Part shown: one piece after another, positions 22,239 to 32,366 of the stretch
Numbering within the stretch: position 1 is the stretch's first letter
Layout of the letters: each line of letters begins with the position of its first letter
DNA from: Eupeodes corollae
Taxonomy: Eukaryota; Arthropoda; Insecta; Diptera; Syrphidae
Length of the DNA: 64,000 nucleotides
Direction of reading: 5' to 3'
Assembly (NCBI RefSeq): GCF_945859685.1
Contig: NC_079147.1
Coordinates: 257,972,572 to 258,036,571 of the forward strand
Translations under genes and position numbers: made by a program
The notes under the pieces: generated by a model
The model's input: the letters and a program-made list of their open reading frames with translations, nothing else
What the model was told of the DNA's origin: nothing
The model's database searches: none

Positions 22239-24308
22239 AAGAGGCTGGGATGCACCCACACTGATAACTTCCCATCCCGTCTGTCGATTTGTCTTGCTTA
22301 AAAGTTTGTCTATATGGACTAGTATCAATTTTACCAAATTTGCGTGCTATTTTTTATAGATTTTATTTTTTATGAAAAACGGACTGTTGGATTTTTATAT
22401 AAAAATCACTGAATATCGAAAACAATATTTTCTGTAAAATAAAATAAGTTTGAAGCCAATATTTTTAATTTTTGAAAAGCTATTTGAGTCGAAAGTAAAT
22501 TTTTACCAAGTTTTAGTATTGTTTTTTTTTAGAGTTCTATTTTTTGTAAAAAACAGTCAATTCGATTTTCTTCAAAATTCTAAATAATGTTGAAAACAAT
22601 ATTTTCTATAAGATAAAATTAGTTTGAAGCCAATATTTTATAGTTTTGAAAAGATATTTGAGTCGAAAATCAATTTTTACTAACTTTTGTTAAATTTTTT
22701 TTTTGGTAATTAATTTTTTGTACAAAAACTATCAATTCGATTTTTTTCAAAATTTTACTAAATGTTAACAACAATATTTTTTGACAGATAAAAGTAGTTA
22801 AAAGCCAATATCTACAATTTTTGAAAAGATATTTGAGTCGAAAATCAATTTTTACCAACTTTTATAAATTTTTTTTAAGGTTTTTATTTTTTGTAAAAAA
22901 AATGTCAATTCGATTTTTCTCAACATCTTTCAGAATGCTTAAAACAAAATTTCTTATAAGATAAAATAAATTTGAAGTCTAACTTTCAAGTTTTTGAAAA
23001 GATATTTGATTCCATATTCAATTTTTACCAACTTTTGTCAATTTTTGTTCGGTTTTTAATTTTTTATAAGAAAACTGTCAATTCGATTTTGTTCAAAATT
23101 TTACTGAATATTGACAACAATATTTTTTGAAAGATAAAGGTAAATTAAAGCCAATATCTCAAAGTTTTGAAAAGATATTTGAGTCGAAAATCAATTTTTA
23201 CCAACTTTTATTAATTTTTTTTTTAATTTTTATTTTTTGTAAAAAAACTGCCAATTCGATTTTTCTCAAAATTTTACTGAATGCTGAAAACAATATTTCT
23301 TATAAGATAAAATAAGCTTAAAGCGTAAATTTCAAGTTTTTGAAAAGATATTTGAATCGATATTTAATTTTTACGAATTTTGAATAATGTTTTTTTTAGA
23401 TTTTTATTTTTTTATAAAAAAAACTGTCAATTCGATTTTTCTCAAAATTTTATCGGATGTCAAAAACATTATTCTCCGTTGCTCAAAATTGTTTTGGAGA
23501 TGAAATCATATGTAAGTCGTTAAATTTAGGAGGTGACAAATTTTTTTTTTCAGTTTTTTTGATTTAGAAAAAAAACCGTGGGATAGATTTTTTTCAAAAA
23601 ATATACCTCTTTGAGATCACGTTACAGTTTATTGTATAAAATTTAATTCAAGTCTCTAGCGTTTTTGGTTCGTAAGATATTTATGGTTAACCAAAATTTT
23701 CACCTTTTTTTTTAAACTGCTATGGTAAAAAAACCACCCACGCAATTTTCTTGAGAGCCCTTTCTGCGTCTTTCTGCCTTAGTACCTGTATAACAAAATT
23801 TATTTGAAGTCGATATCTCTTCTGGTTCTTGAGCTATGGAACGAAAAAAACGTCGCGAACGTACGGACGTACGGATGTACGAACGTACGTACACACGCAC
23901 GCACAGACATCTTTCTAAAAATCTTTTATTTCGACTCTAGGGACCTTGAAACGTCGAGAAATTTCAAAATTTTCAATTTGACAAATCGGACCCATTACAA
24001 TAACTTCCTATGGGAAGTTAAAAATAACAGTACGTAAGAATCAATTTTTGAATCAAATATCTAGGTAAAAATTAAGGACATTGGATTGAATTGGTTTTTA
24101 ACGTTTTAGAAAAATGGAATTATTAAATTTCTTATAAAATTAAAAACAACCAAAAATACTATATAAACTAAGAACTAATTTTCTACTCGAATATCTCGAG
24201 AATAAATGAAGGTATTTACTTCAAAATAATGCTGTTCTCTACGAAATGTTGTTTTTGATATAAGGTGCATGTCTAAGAAATTCCAATTCGCATTTCTTTT
24301 ATAAGCTT
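22239..24308. mobile_element. Noncoding satellite-bearing element, copy B
   Basis: The left terminal motif starts AAGAGGCTGGGATGCACCCA and runs through ACTGATAACTTCCCATCCCG and TTGTCTTGCTTAAAAGTTTG. The long arm consists of tandem units; the box CAATTCGATTT starts at 22558, 22733, 22906, 23079, 23252 and 23428, so the period is 173-176 bp. A conserved block follows (ACGCAATTTTCTTGAGAGCC near 23740; TCTGGTTCTTGAGCTATGGA near 23820; CpG-rich CGTACGGACGTACGGATG near 23856). Then come GACTCTAGGGACCTTGAAAC, the palindromic inner motif at about 24001-24020 (TAACTTCCTATGGGAAGTTA), and part of the short arm, cut at 24308 by a non-LTR insertion. No coding capacity. This is the clearest long arm in the window. 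Confidence 0.65.
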
Positions 24309-25135
24309 AGGTTAGGTTGAAGGGGCTGTCCGTGATGGAGTAGGACACTATAAGGCCAGTTTAATGGCCAATTGTGATACCGCATGAATCTTGAGGATTT
24401 CTTATAAGCTCACCGAAACCAGTTTGAGTCTCTAACGAAACGGGAGAGGCTGATTATGTTAATATGATTTAGATCGTTATAGACGAATTCTTGGGTTTTT
24501 GAGCTAGAGCAGGGCATGTACTGAGAAGGTATAGAATTATTTCCTCCTCTTTCTCGTCCTTACAGCTTGCGCAAAAGTCATTTGAGAAGCGATCAGCTTG
24601 GAGATAGCAAGCACCTTGATCGCTTTAAATCTAGTGTAGGCCAAGATGTTTTTAGTGACCTGACAAGTGGTGATGTTAATCAACTTGCCTTCTTCATAGT
24701 GTCCTATACAGCAGCAATAGTTTTAATGTAGCGATTTTTATGCTAGCATTTGCGAAACGTGTACCGTTTCTGGCGAATTCATCTGCCTTACAGTTACCTG
24801 GAATGTCTCTATGGCCCAGCACCCAGCAAAGGTGAATATTAAGCTGTTTGTGCCATCTCCATTAGAGATGATCGACAGTTATGGACTGTTTTGGAGTTTG
24901 TAAAGACAGAGTCTAGAGATTTGATAGCGGCCTGGTTATCAGAGAAAATACGGATATCAGATGTTGATATCAGCCAGGACAAGACTTCCTTTATCGCCAA
25001 AAGTTCCGCCTGGAACACGCTACAATGACTGGGAAGGCGAAATGAGAGACTTTATTTCAGTCGTTCAGCGTACACACCTCCACCAACCTTTCCTTTTGTT
25101 ATTGATTCATCTGTATAAAAATGGACTCACTCGTC
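24309..25135 (-). pseudogene. RNase H-type non-LTR 3' fragment with TTAGG-like tail
   Basis: Minus-strand relic of the same family as 4805-6062: 3' end AGGTTAGGTT at 24309, the cysteine-motif region (24540-24600), the segment equivalent to the WVPG box (near 24800), and RNase H start ESIHFYTDESITKG near 25115. Many stops and frameshifts. The 5' truncation is near 25135. It interrupts copy B; I could not identify a clear target duplication. Confidence 0.75.
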
Positions 25136-25309
25136 TTATTGTGATCTTATGTTATTGGTATATTATACAACTTTTACAAATATTGATAGAGGGGCACGAA
25201 TAGGTGAGGGTCGAATCAAAGGCCCTTATTAAAAACAAATTCGATACAAAAACAGTCAGTTGTTTCGATATTTTAAGTGAATTTTAATTATTTTAGCCTT
25301 TCAGATTCG

Positions 25310-25425
25310 TTTCGTCTTAAGGCTGTACGTCCCCCTTATCCCTGACACACCCACTGGAATGGTTAAGAATTGTAAGTCACTAGACCCTAGTTCTCAAAGG
25401 ACAGATGCGCAACCAATTTTTTTTT
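25310..25425. repeat. Interspersed repeat, also at 52985-53125
   Basis: Shares TATCCCTGACA, a GGAATGGT-like box, GTAAGTCACTAG-CCCT and a G-TGCGC-ACC end with 53030-53120 in the same order. It resembles the 3' end of an insect non-LTR retrotransposon, followed by A/T-rich DNA. There is no coding part. Family unassigned. Confidence 0.45.
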
Positions 25426-25429
25426 TACT

Positions 25430-28189
25430 ATTTTAATGCGTTGTTTAAGGGTATATCGTTTTAGCCATTTTCGTAATTTCAAGTCATCAAATGTCAAAAG
25501 AAGACAACTTAAAAAATGAAAACTGCGTAAAAAGCAGTAAATTTAAAATGTAACTTCTTTTAGTTAGACAAAATTTTACAAGTTAAAGAAATATTACTAA
25601 TGGTCAGAAATTCATATAATTTCAGTGTTTGTAAAATTCTTTTCATCACTCAATTTACATATAATCGGATCTTAAGAAATGTTAACTTTTTAAGAAATCA
25701 TCTGCAATAGAACACAACATTATTTTATTTATTTATGTTGGGTCCCTAAACAGCTTTACAGTATATACAAGTATTTTCCATCTTTTTGCTTTTTTCCTTT
25801 GACTAATTCAATTTAAAGCTTCTGCATCATTCGCGCAATATGCCCCTCTTCTATAACTTATACTCCTTCCCATAGGTATATTTACCTACATTCCACATGG
25901 TAATTTCATCAGAGTATCACTCTTCGCAAGCATCCTTAATGGTGTCGTGTCTTGTCGTTGCTTTGCGGCAGAAATGTTACCATTTCAGTATATTTTCTGC
26001 GATGCCATATGTACCTTCGTTGCTTCGTTTGGCACTTGGAGATCATTACACATGGTGACGGGAAATAATGTCCTTGAATGCGATAACAGAAAAATATTTT
26101 GTAATTTTATGAGTTTGTTTGTGTCATTTGTGAGATGCGAAACGAGACGAGAGGTCCTCTATATATGATGATGCTATATGTAGATAATATGTGTTTCATT
26201 CAATTTCTTTAACACCCATCAGATCCTGCAGCGCCCTTCGAAGTTGGATCTTCTATATGTGTATGTATGAATAGAGGTAATGGTATTTTTTCAATGTGCA
26301 CCGCACATCTCATTGTAACATTGGAACCTATACCTACGTCATCGTCATATTTATATATAAAATCCACCGGAAAAGGACGAAAGCAGAAAAGAAACGAACC
26401 ATAAAGGATAAAAAAGTGAAATTGAACAAATGCTTTCCGTTGATATTCAACCACCTCCTCGTCCCATGCTCATCATCGCTAAAGATATATGCCCTTAGGA
26501 GGTTCGGAAGGCAGTCACAGGTTCTATGTACCTAGCTTTTATGTAAGTGGTGTGTGGTGCCTTAGAGGAAATGCGAAAACGCACATTTCGCATAAATGTC
26601 ACGTTCGACAGAAGACTTTCATTCATTTCGATGGAATGAACAGACGACAACATATATACAGCGGGGTAGATATCTACAGAAAAAAATAAGACAAATAATA
26701 AAAAAGGACGAACCGGCAGCACTTTGGAATTGTGAATAGATACTTCTTCCATTTTTTCCTTCCTGCAATAGCTCCAGCCAGCAATACACGAGTTATATGA
26801 AAGGTATAAGGTATTGCTTCGATATAATTCTCATTTGCAGCTATAGATGATGTATGAGATGACATATGTACCTAGGTTTGAGTATATTCCATATACATAT
26901 CTATAGAGCCTTGAACAAAGTTTATCAATGATATCATTTATAAGAGAAGGTAAGGTAGGTATATATCGCAAGGGTATATATCAAGGTTGGAAGTACTTTA
27001 ATGCCAAACGCACGCTTTGAAATGCCAATAACCAAAACGAATGGAACTGATAGAGAAATTCCATAAACGATTTGATAACGTGAAACGTTCAAGAACTTTT
27101 ACAGATGACAAAACGGATCATCCAACTATACTTTTATATAAATTGGTGATTTTGATAGTTGGAATTTTATATATAGAAATTCATATACACAGATACACTT
27201 TGATAAAAGAAAGTAAAGGAGAACAACATTTCTGAATGGATGTTTGACGAAATGAAATAAGGTAACACATGAAAATGAAAACATTTTGTCGCGGATGAAA
27301 TACGATTATGGAAATATTATTTGTATTTCATGGATGATACTGTTGATTGGTTGATCTTTTTGTTGAGTTGATCAATTTTACCATTTCGTTTTTGGCTATT
27401 CTATAAAATAGATTGAGCTATTTTATATTTCTCTTAAGAAAAGAGATATTTCGTAAGATTCTACGCTCGTTTTTATTGATAATCATTTTGTAAGCCCGAA
27501 TTGTTGAAAAGAAGCAGTTCAGTTAGCTTCTTTTGTACCAATACCTACAATACTACATGATTCCCAAATCCGATGGACCAGTTAGTTCGTTCGAGTGGTG
27601 CTTCTCAACGCTGCCAAAACCACTTTGTAATCTTTTTTATCCTTACTACTCCACAGTAATACAGTTTTGATCTAAAACGGACATTAATCTTAAAGAAAAC
27701 CTTAACATTTCTTCTTTACTATGCCATGGAAAAGGTTATTAACTTTCAGCTTAAGAAATATGTCAAAGAATTCAGTTCTTAATAACAAGCAGAATTAAAT
27801 AGTTTCAAATCTCAATGCTGTCTCTAAAAACTAAATCTCCTTTACATATCTTTTGTACTTGCATCGATTAGACTAAGCAGCTATTATTTTAAGGTTTGGG
27901 TGTGTCACAGATCATCTTTAATTGAATGATCAAATATTTGGCATGTTCAAGGTCTCTGTGATGCTTCAATATAATTTGTGTACAATATTTTGTATTTGGA
28001 GTGTCAGTGAAACCTTCCATCTGGCATTTTTTATAACGAGACAAATTCTTATTTAAAAAAATTGTAAAATTATGTAAAATCAATCTTGATGATTTCTTGA
28101 TGATAATTGTCGCACCTTTCTTAGATGTCAAAAATGTTACAATATCTCTACGTTTCAAGTTCTCTAGAATAAAAATCCATAGTTTCTAC
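25430..28189. other. Noncoding stretch, no gene recognised
   Basis: A (TTTA)n tract lies near 25720-25737. 26200-27000 is less AT-rich but its frames overlap on both strands and show no known domain. The minus-strand frame 27889-28158 (89 codons, Lys/Ile-rich) has no homology I recognise; I leave it as a probable chance frame or unidentified relic. Confidence 0.45.
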
Positions 28190-28202
28190 GGTCGTACAAC
28201 CC
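28190..28202. repeat. Target-site duplication, left copy
   Basis: GGTCGTACAACCC, matching GGTCGTACAATCC at 30781-30793 with one mismatch. The pair brackets a retrotransposon that ends exactly at 30780. Confidence 0.8.
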
Positions 28203-30780
28203 TTTACCCGAACGTCGGCTTGTCAAGTTGTAGAGGCATAGAAGGGTCAATGATTCTCGAGAATTTATCTCCAGATGAGTCCTGAAACCAAAGGTCGCTC
28301 ACATATCTTCACCCCTCCTTCGATAACTTCCTCTCCCACATAGGAAGCTAAATAGTCGACTATTGTTACCTTCTCATCTTCTTCGCACCCCACGTTGTTG
28401 GGAAAAAAAAAACATCCAACGAACCCATCCTACGATTCCTCTCTTGACCATTCTTATAATCAGTCCTTCCATCAGTACTAAACTGCCTCTAATTTCCTCA
28501 ATCTACCTCCCAATAAGGCTGGATCTAAGGTGTTAGGGAAAAACTCAAATGGGCTATTAACAGCTTAAAGCCATATAAATCTGCAGGTCCATATGGTATA
28601 ATTCCAGCTGCACTGCAAGAAAATGCAAGTTTTCTAATACCCATCCTAGAAAACATCTTCAAGGGATGCCTTAAAATGGCATACATCATGATGTTTTGGA
28701 GACAAGTTAAAGTCGTTTTTATTCCAAAAACTGGAAAATCCAGCCACGTTAACAGTAAATACCTAAGACATATCAGCTTATCCCCATTCCTTCTCAAAAC
28801 TCTTGAACGTTCGATCGATATCCACTTAAGAGCAAGTATTGATAAGTCCCTCCTTTCAAAGGCTCAACACGCCTACAACAAAGGGAAATCAGTTGAAACC
28901 GCTCTACACAGTATAGTACGTACAATCGAATATTACCTCCATCATAAAGAGTACACATTAGTTGCCTTCTTAGATATAGAAGGTGCATTTAACAATGTCG
29001 ACACATCTGCAATTGCATACCTGTCTTGAAGTCTCTGAAGGTAGATAAGCCGATCAGCGATTTGATTAATCAGATGCTGATAAGCAGGATTATCAATTCA
29101 AAACTGGGCAATTTTACTGCACAAAGGGATGTCGGCAAAGGTACAAGGTGGTGTCCTATCCCCTCTCCTCTGGAACTTAGTAATAAATGAATTACTTATT
29201 ACTCGAACGATGTTGCTATTGCAGTAACGGGTAAACATCCCAATATACTAAAAGAACTCTTACAAAACGCTTTAAATAAGCTCACCAGATGACAAATCGG
29301 TGTGGACTAGGCGTTAACCCACAAAAAACCGACCTTGTCCTCTTCACAAGGAAATACAAAGTCCCGCTCATTGACCCTCCCCTCATAAACGGTGTACCAC
29401 TTAAATTCTCTGACCAAGCAAAATACTTGAGTCTCAATTTGGATAAGAAATTAAGTTATAAACTTAATATTCAAGAGAGAATAAACAAGGCCACAGTAGC
29501 CCTGTTCTCCTGTAAAAAGGCAATTGGTAATAAATGGGGCCTACAGCCCCGCATTACACACTGGCTATATATCCTGGACTTAAGGCTGATCCTTACTTAT
29601 GGAGTAGCGGTATGGTGGAAGGCGCTAGATATAGCGACAAATTGCGATAAACTCAGCAAGTCCAAAGAACAGCCTGCCTGTGTATGGGAGAAGCACTTCG
29701 CTCTACCCCCTTCGCCTCACTTGATGTTCTATTCCATTTAATACCGCTGGAAATTTTCAGCAAGCAAACGGCTGCTAATACAGACATACGGCTTCAAGCC
29801 TCCTCTCTGTGGATCAATAATGAAATTGGCCACACTACTATTTTGAACTCGTTCAGAATTATAAACAGTAATACCCAATTCTCAGTTTAATAACTATAGC
29901 TTCAAAGTGACTATACCTGCCAGGTCTTCTTGGGAGAATACATCATTTTTGAACGATGATCCTATAAACTTTTGTACAGACGGATCAAAAACGGAGGATA
30001 GGGTTGGTGGAGGCTTAAAGGTTCTCAGATAGACTAAACTTAAGTCTCTCCTTTCGTCTACCCGATCATTGTAGAGTGTTACAAGCTGAAATCCTGGCTA
30101 TAAAAGAAGTCCTATCATGACTTAGAGAAAACGTTGTATCAACTAATTATATACGCATCTTCTCGGACAACCAAGCTGCGTATAAGTCCATAGAATCTGT
30201 TTTCACTAACTCACTAACAGCCCTAAATTTTCGATCATCTTTAACGGAGATGGCTACAGAGTTCAACATTCACCTTTTCTGGGTGCCGGGCCAAAGAGAA
30301 ATTCCAGGAAATTGCAAAGATGACGAACTTGCAAAAAGCGGAACAACTTTACCTCTGCTGGTTCACAATGCTAGCGTATCCCCTTAGCTACAAGTTAACT
30401 CATGCTAAACCAAAATACCATAAAGCAAACAAACTGCACTTCTTAAAAGGAAGGCATGCTATTCGACTTGAAGCACCTGCAAATGATTTTTGTAGGAGTT
30501 GCATGGACGAGGAGGAGGAGGAGACAGTCTCTCATCTTCTGTACACATGTCCTGCCTTATCACAAAGACGTAGAATCCACCTTGGAGACTACTACTTCAA
30601 CGATACCAGTGATCTAAACAATTCTGACATTATTTGTCTCCTACGCTTCATTAGGAGCTCTAATTGGTTCGACGAGTTAAGCTGATCAACTGATTCATGT
30701 GGTATCACAACGGACCATACTTTGGTCTAAGTGTGTTGGACTTCCCAACCAACAGCCACTTTCACCTAACCTAACCTAAC
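28203..30780 (+). mobile_element. RNase H-type non-LTR retrotransposon, 5'-truncated, with target-site duplication
   Basis: The insertion of about 2.58 kb is bounded by a 13-bp target duplication and ends in CCTAACCTAACCTAAC (30765-30780), the complement of the tail seen at 4805 and 24309. Coding remains begin around 28500; 28203-28500 shows no clear domain and may be a degraded 5' part. The opposite orientation to the related copies rules out a simple tandem array. Confidence 0.8.
28500..30684 (+). pseudogene. Non-LTR ORF2 relic: RT, RNase H, cysteine motif
   Basis: Order: INSLKPYKSAGPYGIIPAAL (RT domain 1-2, near 28550), FWRQVKVVFIPKTGKSSHVN (28676-28760), the palm box TLVAFLDIEGAFNNVDTSA (about 28950-29010), GGVLSPLLWNLVINE (near 29145-29190), and the catalytic loop at about 29200-29215. 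There the frame reads YSND where YADD is expected, so the first catalytic Asp is Asn. Thumb: GLGVNPQKTDLVLFTRK, then LSLNLDKKLSYKLNIQERI (29289-29741). RNase H pieces lie between 29960 and 30360 (FCTDGSKTED, FSDNQAAYKS, WVPGQREIPGN) with stops. The C-terminal motif CRSCMDEEEEETVSHLLYTC is in the frame 30320-30685. Multiple frameshifts; non-functional. Confidence 0.85.
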
Positions 30781-30793
30781 GGTCGTACAATCC
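30781..30793. repeat. Target-site duplication, right copy
   Basis: GGTCGTACAATCC, partner of 28190-28202. Confidence 0.8.
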
Positions 30794-30909
30794 AAAGTTA
30801 GATCAGTACGTGCTCATGGTAGCCATATCTCCAGAACTGGCAAAGATATTGACTTCAAAATACAATCAGTCTTACAGATAATACACAGGACGAAAAAAGT
30901 CATCCTATT

Positions 30910-31134
30910 GACTATTTTGGTAGTCAATATGACTCTTTGGTAGTCTATTTTCAGAGAATAACCGTGATAGTCAATATGACAACTATAATAGTATACATAA
31001 CAACTTTGGTTGAAGGAATTTGAAACTCCGGTTATCATATTGAATAATATGACAACTGCGGTAGTCAATATGACAACTGTGGTAGCCAATACGAAATCCT
31101 CGGTAGTCAATATGACAACTGCTCTAGGCAATAT
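30910..31134. repeat. 21-bp minisatellite, partly degenerate
   Basis: Four adjacent 21-bp units start at 31051, 31072, 31093 and 31114, each built on GACAACTG-GGTAG-CAATAT. More degenerate units of 21-26 bp precede them from 30910. Because 21 is a multiple of three, the minus strand stays open and reads a heptad like VVILTTA; I regard this frame as a by-product. Confidence 0.8.
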
Positions 31135-31299
31135 GACAATTTTTGTTGAAAATCGAAATCTAATTTGACTACCGTAAGTACCGTAATAATTTCAAAAACA
31201 ATGAAAAGTTTGTGGTTTAATAAATTATAAAAACTGAAGAAAATCTTTGCCACGTCGAATATTTAGCAAACCAAAAACCATATTAAGTTCCAGTTAATT

Positions 31300-31750
31300 G
31301 CATGCACCAAAAAAAATTGTTTTTGAAATTTGGTAAATTTTTCGAAAAATTAAAGTCACTACTACTAAAAATTGGTAACAATCGATTCTCGAGCCTAATA
31401 TCTTAATTAAAATTAAAAATTTTGACTTTAATCTAGTTTCCATAAAACAAGGATACGTTTTTTTTTAACATCTTGTAAAATTTTTAAAATAATCAAACTG
31501 AAACTTTTTGTATAAAGACCAAGTATATACAAAACACTACACAAAATTTATGGAAACTAATTTTTGAATTCGAGTTTTTGGAGAATAAATGAAGGTATTG
31601 TTTTCAAAACAATTTTATTCTATACCAAAAATCTACTAAAAATTGGGTTTTGTCTAAAATATCTCAGAAACAAAAAAATGATATTCAAAACAAACTTATT
31701 TGATCATATTCTAATTCTAAATAGCTACTTTTTTAGAAAAATCTAATTAA
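31300..31750. repeat. Diverged short arm of the satellite-bearing family
   Basis: The region shares ACTAATTTTTGAATTCGAG, GGAGAATAAATGAAGGTATT and TTCAAAAC boxes with copy B's short arm (24170-24235). A further weak match (GGTATTGACTTCAAT) lies at 32792-32806. No terminal motif was found. Confidence 0.4.
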
Positions 31751-31903
31751 CAATATTTTGTATGGTATGGTAGGATCCTGCACGAATAACTAAAACAATA
31801 TCCGCAGTATGAATACTACCAATAAAAGTTAGAGTAAAATCTTACTAAGGATAGGTTTTTGATATTTATACGAGTCTCGAATGGATCTTATGTGATTTAG
31901 TTC

Positions 31904-32134
31904 TCAAATAGTGGTACGATTAATATCGCATTTGTATATCGATGGCTGTGTTCGCTGAGTAGTTGTGTATTTGAAATCATATGTTTTCCATTGGGGAACA
32001 AATCAATCTGTTCCTGTTGACATTATTTAGTTTTGTTTATAAAAATGAACTAATTGTGCTGAGTTTGCAAAAAAAAGCAATAGAAAAGATAATTAAGTTT
32101 TGCTATGTTTCCACCAAAGGTTTATCTCAGTTTA
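31904..32134. repeat. Apparently identical tandem duplication, first copy
   Basis: The 231 bases from TCAAATAGTGGTACG to CTCAGTTTA recur at 32136-32366 with an offset of 232 bp. I found no difference by eye, including in the internal 51-codon frame starting MFSIGEQINLF. Either a very recent tandem duplication or an assembly artefact. The frame has no recognisable domain. Confidence 0.9.
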
Positions 32135-32135
32135 A

Positions 32136-32366
32136 TCAAATAGTGGTACGATTAATATCGCATTTGTATATCGATGGCTGTGTTCGCTGAGTAGTTGTGT
32201 ATTTGAAATCATATGTTTTCCATTGGGGAACAAATCAATCTGTTCCTGTTGACATTATTTAGTTTTGTTTATAAAAATGAACTAATTGTGCTGAGTTTGC
32301 AAAAAAAAGCAATAGAAAAGATAATTAAGTTTTGCTATGTTTCCACCAAAGGTTTATCTCAGTTTA
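32136..32366. repeat. Apparently identical tandem duplication, second copy
   Basis: Second copy of 31904-32134; the sequences part after CAGTTTA (first copy continues ATCAAAT, second TATTAAAT). Confidence 0.9.

Noticed and set aside
27889..28158. 89-codon minus-strand frame, Lys/Ile-rich
   Set aside because: I compared it mentally with RT and transposase motifs and found no convincing match.
30814..31131. Minus-strand frame with VVILTTA heptads, like a repeat protein
   Set aside because: The DNA is a 21-bp minisatellite; any frame without a stop in the unit stays open.
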